From assembly GCA_937944855.1 (NCBI GenBank), contig CALFAY010000038.1, positions 104,694-168,693 of the forward strand: DNA of 64,000 bases, read 5' to 3'. The first letter of the stretch is position 1, and each line of letters starts with the position of its first letter. The notes under the pieces are model-generated. The model had not been told where the DNA came from. It made no database searches and saw nothing but the letters and a program-made list of their open reading frames with translations. The position numbers and the translations under genes were made by a program. Positions 19,538 to 30,133 of the stretch are shown one piece after another. The stretch is from an uncultured Planctomycetota bacterium. GTDB taxonomy: Bacteria > Planctomycetota > Planctomycetia > Gemmatales > HRBIN36.

Positions 19538-19596
19538 CGCTGATTGACTCCCCTGGGGGCATGCGTAGATTAGGTATTTTACAGCAGCGGAGCGAC

Positions 19597-20484
19597 ATGC
19601 CAATGGAGCACGCCATCCGCAAAGCCGAGACGTTGATCGAGGCGCTCGGCTACATCCGCAAGTTCCGGGACCGGCTGACCGTCATCAAGCTGGGCGGCAG
19701 CGCCATGGAAGACCGTGACGCCCTCACCGCCACGCTGCAAGACGTCATTTTCATGGAGACGGTGGGCCTCAGGCCGATCCTGGTCCACGGCGGCGGCAAA
19801 CCCATCGACCGGGCCATGGCCCAGGCCGGGCTGACGCCCCGCAAGGTCCGCGGTCTCCGCTATACGGACGAACAGACCCTGGAAATCGTCGTCCGCGTCC
19901 TCCTCAAAGAAATCAATGCCGATATTGTCGGCCAAGTCAAGCGGTTAGGCGGTCGGGCGGTCGGTCTGCACGGCGACGACTTGCGGGTCCTGCACGGACA
20001 ACGGACTTTCCTGACGGTCGAAGGCGGGGAGCGGATCGACCTCGGTCTGGTCGGAGAAGTTACCTGGGTGGACCGGGATTTGATCGAGGCCCTGTGCCGG
20101 GCCGACATCGTGCCGGTCATTCCGTCCCTGGTCTGGGACGACGAAGCCCACCGCTGGCTCAACGTCAATGCCGACAACGCCGCCGCCGCCGTCGCTGCCC
20201 ACGTCCAGGCCGATAAGCTCGTTCTGCTCACCGACACGCCGGGCATCCTCCGGGACCGTCACGACGAAAGCAGCGTGATTTCCAGCTTGAACGCCAGGCA
20301 ATGCGACGACCTGATCCGCAGCGGCGTCATCGACAGCGGCATGATTCCCAAGGTGCAGGCCTGCCTGGACAGCCTCCAGGCCGGGGTCAAGAAAACCCAC
20401 ATCATCGACGGCCGCTTACGCCATTCGCTGCTGCTGGAAATCTTCACGGACAAAGGCGTCGGCACGGAAATCACGGTGAGTTGA
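19597..20484 (+). CDS. argB: Acetylglutamate kinase
   Basis: [61 protein letters not shown]. Confidence 0.95.
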   Translation: MPMEHAIRKAETLIEALGYIRKFRDRLTVIKLGGSAMEDRDALTATLQDVIFMETVGLRPILVHGGGKPIDRAMAQAGLTPRKVRGLRYTDEQTLEIVVRVLLKEINADIVGQVKRLGGRAVGLHGDDLRVLHGQRTFLTVEGGERIDLGLVGEVTWVDRDLIEALCRADIVPVIPSLVWDDEAHRWLNVNADNAAAAVAAHVQADKLVLLTDTPGILRDRHDESSVISSLNARQCDDLIRSGVIDSGMIPKVQACLDSLQAGVKKTHIIDGRLRHSLLLEIFTDKGVGTEITVS

Positions 20485-20492
20485 GGAGTCCC

Positions 20493-21692
20493 ATGCAGCA
20501 CGCTCCGCTTTCCTCGCAGGAGACGATCGCCCTGTTTCAGCAGTACGTCATCGGGAACTACACGCGCTTTCCGGTATCGCTGGTGCGGGGAGAGGGTTCC
20601 TACGTCTGGGACGCCGAGGGCAATCGCTATCTCGACCTGTTTCCCGGCTGGGGCTGCAATCTGCTTGGGCACTGTCCGCCGCGAGTTGTCGAGGCGGTGC
20701 GGGATCAGGTCGGCCGATTGATCCATGTGCCGAACACCTGGTACATGGAAGCCCAGGGGCTTCTGGCCCGGGAACTGAGCCGACGCAGCTTCGACGGCAA
20801 ATGCTTCTTCTGCAACAGCGGGGCGGAAGCGATCGAGGCGGCGATCAAGCTGGCCCGGGTCTTCGGCAAGCCGAACCGCTACAAAATCGTGTCCATGCTT
20901 AACAGCTTCCACGGCCGGACGATGGGGGCCGTCACTGCTACCGGCCAGCCGAAGTACCATCAGGGCTTCGAGCCGCTCCTGCCTGGCTTCAAGTACGCTC
21001 CGTTTGGCGATCTCGAAGCGGCGGGACGGGCCGTGGATGACGAAACCTGCGCCATCCTGGTGGAGCCGATCCAGGGGGAAGGCGGCATCAACATCCCGCC
21101 GCCGGGTTACCTCGAAGGGTTGCGGGAGTTGGCGGACCAACGCAAGCTGCTGCTCATCTTCGACGAGGTCCAGACGGGCATGGGCCGGACGGGCCAGTGG
21201 TTCGGGCACCAACACTGGAATGTCGAGCCGGACGCGATGACGCTGGCCAAGGGCCTGGCCGGCGGCATCGCCTGTGGGGCTTTGGTCGTCCGCAAGGACT
21301 ACGCCGACCTGCTCAAGCCGGGGATGCACGCCTCGACATTCGGCGGCAATCCGATCGCCTGTCAGGCGGCGTTGGCGACCATCGAGACCATCGAGGCCGA
21401 CGGTCTGCTTGAACGGGCAAAGCAGATCGGCGACGCCTTTCGCAGCCGATTCCAGACGCTGCTCCAGAAACTGCCGGTGATCCGCGAGGTCCGGGTCCAG
21501 GGTTGCATGATCGGCATCGAACTGGCCGTCGATGGCGCACCCATTGTCGCGAAATGTCTGGAGCGCCGGCTGCTCATCAACTGCACTCACGGCACGGTGT
21601 TGCGTCTGCTCCCGGCCATGAACCTGACCGACGAGCAAATCGACGAAGGCTTTGCGATTCTCAAGGCCGTGCTGTCGGAACACGCCGTGTGA
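20493..21692 (+). CDS. argD: Acetylornithine aminotransferase (class III)
   Basis: [53 protein letters not shown]; follows argB by 8 nt. Confidence 0.93.
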   Translation: MQHAPLSSQETIALFQQYVIGNYTRFPVSLVRGEGSYVWDAEGNRYLDLFPGWGCNLLGHCPPRVVEAVRDQVGRLIHVPNTWYMEAQGLLARELSRRSFDGKCFFCNSGAEAIEAAIKLARVFGKPNRYKIVSMLNSFHGRTMGAVTATGQPKYHQGFEPLLPGFKYAPFGDLEAAGRAVDDETCAILVEPIQGEGGINIPPPGYLEGLRELADQRKLLLIFDEVQTGMGRTGQWFGHQHWNVEPDAMTLAKGLAGGIACGALVVRKDYADLLKPGMHASTFGGNPIACQAALATIETIEADGLLERAKQIGDAFRSRFQTLLQKLPVIREVRVQGCMIGIELAVDGAPIVAKCLERRLLINCTHGTVLRLLPAMNLTDEQIDEGFAILKAVLSEHAV

Positions 21693-21781
21693 TTTCCTGA
21701 TCGGTTCCCGCTATTTTGGAAGGATGGGAGGGCGCCCGCAGGGATGCGACCAGCACTGTTTCTTTTGCTTTTACCGCCGTC

Positions 21782-22717
21782 ATGCGTCATTTCATCACCC
21801 TGTTCGACCTGACCCGCGACGAGCTGCTTCACCTGCTGACGATGGCGGAACGACTCAAACGTCAGCGAAGCCGAGGCAAGGCCCGCCGCAAGCTGGGAGG
21901 CAAGGTCGTCGCCCTGATCTTCGAGAAGCCATCGCTGCGCACCCGGGTCAGCTTCGAGTCGGCGGTCGCTCAGTTGGGCGGAGCGAGCATCTTTCTGACG
22001 GGGGGAGAGGTCGGTCTGGGAACGCGGGAGGCGATTCCGGATTGCGCCCGGACCCTGAGCCAGTTTTGCGATGCCGTCATCCTGCGGACTTTCGCCCACA
22101 GTACCGTGGAAACCTTCGCTGAACATGCCTCCGTGCCGGTCATCAACGGGTTGACCGATGCGCATCATCCCTGTCAGGCCCTCTCGGACCTGTTCACGAT
22201 GCGGGAGCATTTCGGGGAATTGCGGGGCCGGATAGTCGCTTTCGTCGGCGACGGCAACAACGTGGCCCGGTCCCTGGCGGCAGGCTGCGGCATGTTGGGG
22301 ATGCACTTCGTCCTGGCCGCCCCGGAGGGTTATGGCTTCGAGCCGGAATATGCGGACCTGCTTCGGCAGCGCTTTCCCGAAGTCCGTTTCGAGATCAACG
22401 GCTCGCCGAAGGAAGCGGTGCGCCATGCTGACGTCGTCTACACCGACGTTTGGACGAGCATGGGACAGGAAGCTGAGAAGGACGCCCGTTGCCAGGCTTT
22501 CCGCGGTTTCCAGGTCAACGAGCAGTTATTGGAGCAGGCCCCGGCTCACGCGGTAGTCATGCACTGCCTGCCGGCGCACCGCGGCGAGGAGATTACCAGC
22601 GAGGTCCTGGACGGCCAGCGCAGCATCGCTTTCCAGCAGGCAGGCAATCGCCTGCATGCCCAAAAAGCGCTGCTGGAGTGGCTGATGAGCCAGCAGGGGC
22701 GTCGCTCCCGGCGATGA
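21782..22717 (+). CDS. argF: Ornithine carbamoyltransferase
   Basis: MRHFITLFDLTRDELLHLL; FEKPSLRTRVSFE; DAHHPCQALSDLFTM; HCLPAHRGEEI. Confidence 0.95.
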   Translation: MRHFITLFDLTRDELLHLLTMAERLKRQRSRGKARRKLGGKVVALIFEKPSLRTRVSFESAVAQLGGASIFLTGGEVGLGTREAIPDCARTLSQFCDAVILRTFAHSTVETFAEHASVPVINGLTDAHHPCQALSDLFTMREHFGELRGRIVAFVGDGNNVARSLAAGCGMLGMHFVLAAPEGYGFEPEYADLLRQRFPEVRFEINGSPKEAVRHADVVYTDVWTSMGQEAEKDARCQAFRGFQVNEQLLEQAPAHAVVMHCLPAHRGEEITSEVLDGQRSIAFQQAGNRLHAQKALLEWLMSQQGRRSRR

Positions 22718-22723
22718 TTTCCG

Positions 22724-24073
22724 TCACAGCAAACCGGGCAGCACGCCGGTGCTGTCGCCGAGCTTCTCGGTCTTGGCCCCGATGCGGTCGAGCATGGCCA
22801 ACCAGAGGTTGTTGAGCGGCGTCTCGCGGCGATAGCGGATGTGCCGTCCGGGCCGCAGCGTGCCGTTGCCCCCACCGACCAAAAGCGTCGGCAGGTCGTC
22901 GTGATTGTGCCGATTGCCGTCGCCAATGCCCGATCCGTAAGCGATCATGCAGTGGTCCAACAGCGTGCCGTCGCTCTCGGGGATGCTCTTGAGCTTGCCG
23001 AGGAAGTAGGCGAACAGGCTGATATGGAAGCGGTTGATCTTGGCGATCTTGGCCTGCTTCTCGGCGCTGCCGCCGTGGTGCGATAAATCGTGATGCCCTT
23101 CCGGCACGCCGATGAGCCGATAGCTGCGGTTGCTGCCGTCGTTGGCGTACACGAAGGTGGCGATGCGGGTCAGATCCCCCTGGAAAGCCAGGACCAGAAG
23201 GTCCGAGAGGATGCGCACGTGTTCGTCGTACTCTTTGGGCACGCCGGTCGGCTTGGCCATGTCGGGCAGCTTGGCCTCGGCGACCTGCCCTTTCTCCGTT
23301 CGTTGGATGCGTTGCTCCAGTTCGCGGATGGAGGTCAGGTATTCGTCGAGCTTGCGCTGGTCGGCATGACCGAGTTGGCGACGCAGGTCGTTGGCGTCTT
23401 CCTGCACGAAGTCGAGGATGCTCTTGGCATATTCCTGACGCCGTGCCCGGCTGGCCGCAGCTTCCTTGGTATCGCTGCCGGCGAAGAGCCGCTCGAAGAG
23501 TTGCCGGGGATCGACTTCCTTAATCATCGGCGTCGATTCGCTTCGCCAGGAGATGCTCGACGAGTAGGCACAACTGTAGCCCGAATCGCAGCTGCCCGCC
23601 TGGCGACCTCCTTCGGTACCGATCTCCAGCGACGGGAACTTGGTCAGATGGCCGATCTTCATGGCCGCCATCTGGTCCGCCGAGATACCCACGCGGATGT
23701 CTGCCCCGGCGGTCTTCTTGGGCTGGCAGCCGGTCAGCCATGCCGACATGGCTCGGGCATGATCGCCCGGCCCGTCGCCGTTGGCCCGGGCCTTGTCAGC
23801 CGTCAACCCGCTGAGGACGAGCAGTTTATCCTTGAACTCCGACAGGGGTTCGAGAATGGGCGGCAGTTCGAAATCGCTGCCATCCTTGCGGGGCGTCCAA
23901 TCGGGCATGTGGGCCCCATTGGGAATGTAGAAAAACGCCATGCGGGTCGGCGCTCTGGGCGCTTTGCTGGGGGCGGCAATGGAGAGGACCGGCATCATGG
24001 CGTCGAGCCAGGGCAGAGCAATGGCGGTCCCCAGACCTCGCAGAACGGTACGGCGGGAAAGTCGAGTCGTCAT
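22724..24073 (-). CDS. DUF1552 domain-containing protein (Tat-type leader)
   Basis: LSRRTVLRGLGTAIALPWLDAM; FFYIPNGAHMPDWTPRKDG; MIAYGSGIGDGNRHNHDDLPTLLVGGG. Confidence 0.9.
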   Translation of the reverse strand: MTTRLSRRTVLRGLGTAIALPWLDAMMPVLSIAAPSKAPRAPTRMAFFYIPNGAHMPDWTPRKDGSDFELPPILEPLSEFKDKLLVLSGLTADKARANGDGPGDHARAMSAWLTGCQPKKTAGADIRVGISADQMAAMKIGHLTKFPSLEIGTEGGRQAGSCDSGYSCAYSSSISWRSESTPMIKEVDPRQLFERLFAGSDTKEAAASRARRQEYAKSILDFVQEDANDLRRQLGHADQRKLDEYLTSIRELEQRIQRTEKGQVAEAKLPDMAKPTGVPKEYDEHVRILSDLLVLAFQGDLTRIATFVYANDGSNRSYRLIGVPEGHHDLSHHGGSAEKQAKIAKINRFHISLFAYFLGKLKSIPESDGTLLDHCMIAYGSGIGDGNRHNHDDLPTLLVGGGNGTLRPGRHIRYRRETPLNNLWLAMLDRIGAKTEKLGDSTGVLPGLL

Positions 24074-24363
24074 GGTAGGATCCCCCTGGTTCCGGTGGGC
24101 TATCAGGCATTATAAACCCCCGTATCGGCCCGTGGGGAGCGGAAAATCCGCCCAATTGCTGGCAACAACCCGAAGTGTCACGCCGGCCCAGGGAATGCGC
24201 GCTGCTTCGACAAGAGTGCGAACAACTCCTGGGTAGCCCATAGAAACTGCGTCAACTGGCGATCAGGCGGATTCGCGTACCGAATTGCTTGACGAGGCGG
24301 TATGCTTTCTCTGGTGCCGATGGGTTTCTGGCATTCTTTGCTCGCAATAGAAAGACGTCCTCC

Positions 24364-25086
24364 ATGTCGTTCACCTGGGAACGTGAGCCGATCCGCACTG
24401 CCCCGTTGTCCGTGGTGGTCACGGTCCCCCCAGCTGCCGGACCTGTGGAGCCGATCGTCGAACCGCTCCTGAGCCAGCTCAAACGCCTAGGACAGGACTA
24501 CGAAGTGCTGCTCTGTCCCGAGGGCGGGCCGGACCAGCGTCCTGCAAGACCTGAGGAGCCCGGTGCCGCTACGGTGGTGACCGTGGAAAAGCCGGGCCAC
24601 GGAGCGGCTCTGAAGGCGGGTCTGAAAGCGGCACGGCATCCGCTGGTGTTCACATTCCCGGCCACAGGGGAATACGACCCGGTAGATCTGTCCCAGTTTC
24701 TGGAGCGGATCGACCGCTGCGACCTGGTGTGCGGCTGTCGCCGGGGACTGGGGCGGTGGAGCCGGTGGCGATGGGGTTTTTGGCCGTACCTGTTGTTCGG
24801 CGTCTCGGTCCGCGATGCGACCTGTCCGGTGCGGCTGTATCGCCGGGAGATCTTCAAGCGCATCCCGATCCAGTCGCCGAGCGGGTTCGCGGAGGTGGAA
24901 ATCCTGGCCAAAGCGAATTTCCTGGAGCGGATCTTCGACGAGGTAGAAATCGCATGGAAGCCCGGCCCGGTGAGCGTGGACCGCGGCTCAGCGCGGGACC
25001 TCAGACGGCTGTTCAACCATCCCGATTTTGGACCGGTCGATCCCGACGCGGTGGCCGCTGAGGCGACGAGTCCGACTTCGGCGTGA
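24364..25086 (+). CDS. Glycosyltransferase family 2-like protein
   Basis: LSVVVTVPPAAGPVEPIVEPLLSQLKRLGQDYEVLLC; PGHGAALKAGLKAARHPLVFTFPATGEYDP; VRDATCPVRLYRREIF. Confidence 0.75.
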   Translation: MSFTWEREPIRTAPLSVVVTVPPAAGPVEPIVEPLLSQLKRLGQDYEVLLCPEGGPDQRPARPEEPGAATVVTVEKPGHGAALKAGLKAARHPLVFTFPATGEYDPVDLSQFLERIDRCDLVCGCRRGLGRWSRWRWGFWPYLLFGVSVRDATCPVRLYRREIFKRIPIQSPSGFAEVEILAKANFLERIFDEVEIAWKPGPVSVDRGSARDLRRLFNHPDFGPVDPDAVAAEATSPTSA

Positions 25087-25110
25087 GATCAGGGGCGGAA
25101 CGACTCGACC

Positions 25111-25479
25111 ATGTACCGCAAAATCCGCCGCCATCGGAAGCTGCTTTTCCTTTCGGCCTTGGGTGCCCTGCTGCTGCACTTTGCCGCGCCGGAACGGGTG
25201 CCGCTGTGGGCCGGTCTGAGCCTGTTGGGAGCATGGCTGGCGGCATTCGGTTACGGCTTCGCTCATGTGGCCATGACCCGGCGAACGGCTTACTGCTGCC
25301 CTTACTGCGGCTGGATGCCGTATGCGCTGGACGCGTGGAAGTGCAAGGGCTGTGGCCGCCGCGTGGACGTGTTCCGGCAAATGGGCATCTGTTCTCGCTG
25401 CGGGCATCAGCATGAGGAGTTCATGTGCTTGCGCTGTCGGGGCGTGGCCGCCCGCAACCGCTGGCTGCGGCTCTCCTGA
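25111..25479 (+). CDS. Membrane-anchored zinc-ribbon protein
   Basis: Two TM segments then CCPYCGWMPYALDAWKCKGCGRRVDVFRQMGICSRCGHQHEEFMCLRCRG. Confidence 0.6.
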   Translation: MYRKIRRHRKLLFLSALGALLLHFAAPERVPLWAGLSLLGAWLAAFGYGFAHVAMTRRTAYCCPYCGWMPYALDAWKCKGCGRRVDVFRQMGICSRCGHQHEEFMCLRCRGVAARNRWLRLS

Positions 25480-25485
25480 GCGGTC

Positions 25486-26091
25486 TTACAGCGAGCGGAG
25501 GAGGGCGTCGCCTTCGGGTCGCACGAGCAGTTCGACGGCGGCCTGGATGCCACGGCGGTTGTTGAAGAAGCGTTCGGCCAGGCGCTCCATGGTGGTCAGA
25601 AAGTTCAGCATGTCCTCGACCCGCTGGAAATGCTGAGCGGCGCGGGGATCGGCCTGACGGCCGGAAACCGCCGGGGCCAGCGCTTCCCGGCACTGGTGCA
25701 GCGTCTTGAGAACGGGGTCGATCTCGCGGCGCTTGCGCTGAGCGGCCAGCACCGTGAACATCTCCCAAACGTCGGTCAACGACTCGAAATACTCGCGGCG
25801 GTCGCCTCGCTTGCGGACCCGGCGAACCAGGCCCCATTCCACCAGCGTGCGGATGTTCATGCTGACGTTGCCCCGGGAAATTCCCAGACGCTTCTGAATT
25901 TCCTCCGCGCACAGGGCCTCGCCGGTGATGAACAGCAGACCGTGAATCTCGGCCATCGTCCGGCTGACCCCCCACCAGGAACTCATGTCGCCCCACAGAT
26001 CGACGAAGCGCCGCTCGACCTCGGCGAGGCGAGTTTCCAAGGCGTTAGAGGATTTTTTCACAGTCTTTATAGCTTTTGCAGTTTTCAACAT
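25486..26091 (-). CDS. GbsR/MarR-like transcriptional regulator
   Basis: MAEIHGLLFITGEALCAEEIQKRLGISRGNVSMNIRTLVEWGLVRRVRKRGDRREYFE winged-helix. Confidence 0.85.
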   Translation of the reverse strand: MLKTAKAIKTVKKSSNALETRLAEVERRFVDLWGDMSSWWGVSRTMAEIHGLLFITGEALCAEEIQKRLGISRGNVSMNIRTLVEWGLVRRVRKRGDRREYFESLTDVWEMFTVLAAQRKRREIDPVLKTLHQCREALAPAVSGRQADPRAAQHFQRVEDMLNFLTTMERLAERFFNNRRGIQAAVELLVRPEGDALLRSL

Positions 26092-26128
26092 CAGGTGAAA
26101 TTATAGCTGGCATTCGGCTTTGGTGCCA
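26092..26128 (-). promoter_or_regulatory. Candidate sigma-70-like -10 element immediately upstream of the GbsR-like gene
   Basis: Minus strand TATAAT (26105-26100) then 8 nt to ATG (26091); no Shine-Dalgarno room. Confidence 0.35.
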
Positions 26129-27748
26129 CTAGGAGGCCTGACGGCGAACCAAGAGCAACGTGATGTCGTCGCCCATTCCGGAGCCGCGGGTGTAGTTGGC
26201 GACTTCTCTGCGGAGGCGGTCGCACCACTTCTCCAGGGTTTGATTCGCAGGGAGGGAGCCGAACTGTTGGGCCAGACGCTCGATGCCATAGCGTTCCTGG
26301 GTAACGGGGTGCGGGGCCTCGACCGCGCCGTCGGTAAACAAAAGCAGAGTGTCACCAGGTTCGAGGCAAATGCGGGCGTCTTCGGCCTGCACCGGCATGG
26401 GAAAGGCCCCGATGGGCCGTCCGGGTCGAGCCACGACGTGTTCGACGATGCCGTTGCGGCGGCGCACAAGCGGCGTGGGATGCCCGGCACTGGCCAGGAT
26501 CGCCTCGCCGCTGTGGGCGTCGATGACGCCGTGCAGCACGGTGGCGAACATCATGGTCTGGTTGTCTTCGTAAAGCACCGCGTTGAGCTGGTCGAGCAGA
26601 CTCGTCGGTGACGCAGCCGTGGTGGCCAGGTGGCGGCACAGCGTCCTCGTGGCCGTCATGTAGAGCGCCGCCGGGATGCCTTTGCCGACCACGTCAGCGA
26701 TAGTGAACGCCAGGCGCGTCGGCGACAACTGCTGGAAATCGTAGAAATCCCCGCTGACCTCTGTGGCCGGGCAGACCCGGGCGTACAATTCCAACCCCTG
26801 CGGAACCTGATCGAAGTCGTTGGGCAGAAACCCCTCTTGAATCTTGCGGGCCAGCATGAGTTCGTGCTGGACCCGCTCCTGCCGCAGCAGTTCGGCGTGG
26901 AGGCGGGCGTTTTCGATGACGGCGCCGGCATGCAGGGCCAAGGCAGTCGCCAGGTGCAGATCGTCCTTGGTGAAGGGCTGGTTGACGCGGAACGTGTCCA
27001 GCTGCACGACGCCCACCGGATGCCCTTCCGAGGTCTTGAGCGGCACACACAGAAACGAGCGGACGTTGAGTCGGTTGACGCTTTGCATCATGTCGAAGCG
27101 GAAATCGCCGGCGACGTTTTCGGCCACCAGGCCGACCCCCTCTTCGAGGACCCGGCGGACGACGGAACGGCTGTAAGCGGGACCGTCCCGGGTCTCGTCG
27201 CGGCTGATCGCGGCCCGGGCCATCAACTGGCCGTTTTCCACGAGCAGAATCAGACCGCGATCTGCCTGCATAAAAAGGCGCATCAAGGCTTGCAGCAGGC
27301 GCGGCAAGATGGCGTCCAGATCCAGCGAGCCGGACAACTGGTGCGAAATCTCCAGCACCGCTTTGAGCTTCCGCTCGGCATCGAGGCGGAAGAGATCGAC
27401 GTTGGAGGAATGCACCGTGACTTCCGCCCGGATGAGCGGCTGGGCTTCGCCAGTGTCGGACGACTCGAAGCGGAGCACGAACGGCCCGATGCGGATCTGA
27501 TCCTGGTCGCGCAGCTCGATGCGGTCCTGAATCCGCATGCCGTTGACGTAGGTGCCGTTGCTGCTGGCCAGGTCTTCGAGATAGTAGCGGTCATTGACCC
27601 GGACGATGCGGGCATGCCGTCGGCTGACTTCGCGGGATTCCAGGCGAAGATGGACGTTCGGTATCCTTCCCAGGACGATTTCATCGCGGTCCAGCGGAAA
27701 CTGCTGGGGACTGTCGCCGATGCCGCGCACCGTTATCAGCCGGGCCAT
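26129..27748 (-). CDS. FHA-GAF-SpoIIE (PP2C) phosphatase
   Basis: FHA: VLGRIPNVHLRLESREVSRRHARI..SSNGTYVNG; GAF; C-terminal SGDFYDF..ADVVGKGIPAAL..LLLFTDGAVEA..GMGDDITLLLVRR. Confidence 0.92.
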   Translation of the reverse strand: MARLITVRGIGDSPQQFPLDRDEIVLGRIPNVHLRLESREVSRRHARIVRVNDRYYLEDLASSNGTYVNGMRIQDRIELRDQDQIRIGPFVLRFESSDTGEAQPLIRAEVTVHSSNVDLFRLDAERKLKAVLEISHQLSGSLDLDAILPRLLQALMRLFMQADRGLILLVENGQLMARAAISRDETRDGPAYSRSVVRRVLEEGVGLVAENVAGDFRFDMMQSVNRLNVRSFLCVPLKTSEGHPVGVVQLDTFRVNQPFTKDDLHLATALALHAGAVIENARLHAELLRQERVQHELMLARKIQEGFLPNDFDQVPQGLELYARVCPATEVSGDFYDFQQLSPTRLAFTIADVVGKGIPAALYMTATRTLCRHLATTAASPTSLLDQLNAVLYEDNQTMMFATVLHGVIDAHSGEAILASAGHPTPLVRRRNGIVEHVVARPGRPIGAFPMPVQAEDARICLEPGDTLLLFTDGAVEAPHPVTQERYGIERLAQQFGSLPANQTLEKWCDRLRREVANYTRGSGMGDDITLLLVRRQAS

Positions 27749-27963
27749 GATGTCTCACCCTTCCGACTGGAATCCCCCAGCCGAACACTCTACCACCTCT
27801 CCCCGGCATGCTGCCAGTGCTCAAATGCAACTGGGACGTTTCTGACCTTTTTGGCAGTTGGAGACCGTGCCTCGGCGGCCAAACCGACGCGGCTGCCATC
27901 GCCCCATTGCGGTGGATGTCCCCGAGGCTACAATCGGAATGGTCCCTGATGCCGAGAACTCTC

Positions 27964-29322
27964 ATGACCCAACGCTGGTATCACAATGCGACCCGCGGCC
28001 AGTGGATGGCTTTAGCCGCCGCCCTGCTGGGATGGATGTTCGACGGCTTCGAGATGGGCATCTTTCCGCCGTTGAGCCGCACCGCGCTGGTCGCTCTGCT
28101 GGCTCCGGCAGCGACGCAGAGTCCGGAAGCGCCCGAGGAGAGCCTGCGCGCCCAACGGGAACTGGAAAGGCTGGTCGGTGAATGGAACGGCTACATCTAC
28201 GCGGCTTTTCTGGTGGGCGCGGCCTGCGGCGGCTGGCTGTTCGGCTGGCTGGGCGACCGCATCGGTCGTGTCCGAGCCATGGTCGGCAGCGTGCTCACCT
28301 ATGCCATCTTCACTGGCCTGTGCGGGCTGGCCATGAGTGCCTGGCATCTGGCGGTGCTGCGCTTCATCGCGGCCCTGGGCATGGGCGGAGAGTGGGCCTT
28401 AGGCGTGGCCCTGGTGATGGAGAGCTGGCCCGCCCGTTCGCGGGTGGTTCTGGCGGGCCTGATCGGTGCGGCAGCCAACGTGGGCTTCATGCTCGCCGCC
28501 CTGCTTGTTCTGGGAACCGGAGCCGCGGGACTCAGGACCGAGGAAGGCGGGTGGCGCTGGCTGCTGGGCATCTGTGCTTTTCCAGCCCTGCTGACGTTCT
28601 TCATCCGCATGTTCGTCCCGGAATCGGAAAAGTGGCAGGAAGCGGTGCAGAGCGGACCCCGGCCGAGTCTGGTCGAGATCTTCGCTCCCGGGATCCGATT
28701 TCGCACCCTGTTGGCCGCTACCCTGGCCGGGATCGCTCTTCTGGGCACCTGGGGATCGGTCCAATGGGTGCCTCCCTGGGTCAGCAAAATGGCTGGTCCC
28801 CAGATGGCCAGCCTGGCTCAGATCAGTTCCGGACTCGGAGCGGTGATCGGCTCCTTCTGCGGAGCGGTCATTGGAGACAGGCTCACCCGGCGACTCGCCT
28901 ACTTCTTCTTGTGCCTGGGCTCCCTGGGGATTTGTGCCGTGCTCTTCCGCTACTCGGCCGACTTCGGAGCGTATCCGACCCGTGGAGCGGCGGACCTGGC
29001 CGAGTGGCTCGGCTATGTGGACTGGCCTTTCATGGCGTTGATCTTCCTGACCGGCTTCCTTACGGCTTCCTTTTATGGTTGGCTGCCGTTGTACCTGCCG
29101 GAACTGTTCCCGACGCGAGTCCGGGCCACGGGACAGGGCTTCGGCTTTAACGCCGGTCGCATCGTTGCCGCCGTCGGCGCGCTGAGCATGGGCTACCTGA
29201 TGAAATACGCTTTCCACGGCGACTACGGACAGGCTGGGGCGACCATCAGTTTGATCTATGCCGCCGGTCTGCTGGTCATCTGGCTGGCCCCGGAAACCAA
29301 GGGGAAGCCGCTGCCCGAGTGA
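27964..29322 (+). CDS. MFS transporter
   Basis: ALLGWMFDGFEMGIFPP; GWLFGWLGDRIGRVRAM; LYLPELFPTRVRATGQGFGFNAGRI; LAPETKGKPLPE. Confidence 0.9.
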   Translation: MTQRWYHNATRGQWMALAAALLGWMFDGFEMGIFPPLSRTALVALLAPAATQSPEAPEESLRAQRELERLVGEWNGYIYAAFLVGAACGGWLFGWLGDRIGRVRAMVGSVLTYAIFTGLCGLAMSAWHLAVLRFIAALGMGGEWALGVALVMESWPARSRVVLAGLIGAAANVGFMLAALLVLGTGAAGLRTEEGGWRWLLGICAFPALLTFFIRMFVPESEKWQEAVQSGPRPSLVEIFAPGIRFRTLLAATLAGIALLGTWGSVQWVPPWVSKMAGPQMASLAQISSGLGAVIGSFCGAVIGDRLTRRLAYFFLCLGSLGICAVLFRYSADFGAYPTRGAADLAEWLGYVDWPFMALIFLTGFLTASFYGWLPLYLPELFPTRVRATGQGFGFNAGRIVAAVGALSMGYLMKYAFHGDYGQAGATISLIYAAGLLVIWLAPETKGKPLPE

Positions 29323-29344
29323 TCCTTGCACGCCGCTTGACGAA

Positions 29345-30115
29345 TTACAGGATCAAGCCGCCGTCGATGGTGAAGACAGCTCCGGTGCAGTAGGCCGAGG
29401 CCGGTGCAGCCAGATAGACAGCCAGCAGAGCCATTTCCTCCGGCTGAGCGATGCGGCCCAAGGGAACCGCGCGGAGGAAGCGCTGCAAATGCTCCTCGTT
29501 CTGCCACAAAGCGGCGGAGAATCTGGTCTGGACCAGACCCGGGCAGATGACGTTGGCCCGGATGCCGTCTTTGGCCCATTCCTGAGCGAGCACCTTGGTC
29601 AGGTTGATGAGCGCGGCCTTGCTGACACTGTAAAGACCGAGTCCAGGTTCGGGCCGCAATCCGCCGACGCTGGCGATGTTGATAATCGAGCCGCCGCCGC
29701 GGGCTTTCATGCTCGGATAGGCCGCCTTGGCCAGTTCCAGCGGACCCAGGACGTTGACCTGCATGATCTTGGCGAAGACGCTGGCATCGGTATCGAGTAT
29801 GGGGCCGAAGACCGGATTGGTGGCGGCGTTGTTGACCACGATGTCCACGCCGCCGCAGCGGGAGCAGGTTTCCTCCACAAGGCTGCGAAGGGCCTGCGGA
29901 TCGCCGGCATGAGCGGCAATCGCCTCCGCCTTGCCCTGCCGCTGGCGAATCGCCTCGGCCACCGCGCTCACGGATTCGAGTTTGCGGCTGCTGACGACGA
30001 CGTGCGCGCCGAACTCCGCCAGCGCTTCGGCAATGACCGCTCCAATGCCGCGGCTCGCCCCCGTCACGATGGCCGTCTTGCCGCTCAGATCGAGTTGTTC
30101 CCGATAGCGACTCAT
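29345..30115 (-). CDS. SDR-family oxidoreductase
   Basis: AIVTGASRGIGAVIAEAL; NNAATNPVFG; YSVSKAALINLTKVLAQEW. Confidence 0.9.
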   Translation of the reverse strand: MSRYREQLDLSGKTAIVTGASRGIGAVIAEALAEFGAHVVVSSRKLESVSAVAEAIRQRQGKAEAIAAHAGDPQALRSLVEETCSRCGGVDIVVNNAATNPVFGPILDTDASVFAKIMQVNVLGPLELAKAAYPSMKARGGGSIINIASVGGLRPEPGLGLYSVSKAALINLTKVLAQEWAKDGIRANVICPGLVQTRFSAALWQNEEHLQRFLRAVPLGRIAQPEEMALLAVYLAAPASAYCTGAVFTIDGGLIL

Positions 30116-30133
30116 CGGAACTGTTCCCGCCTC

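Noticed and set aside
20259-21683. 474-aa minus-strand ORF
   Set aside because: Antisense to argD and the end of argB.
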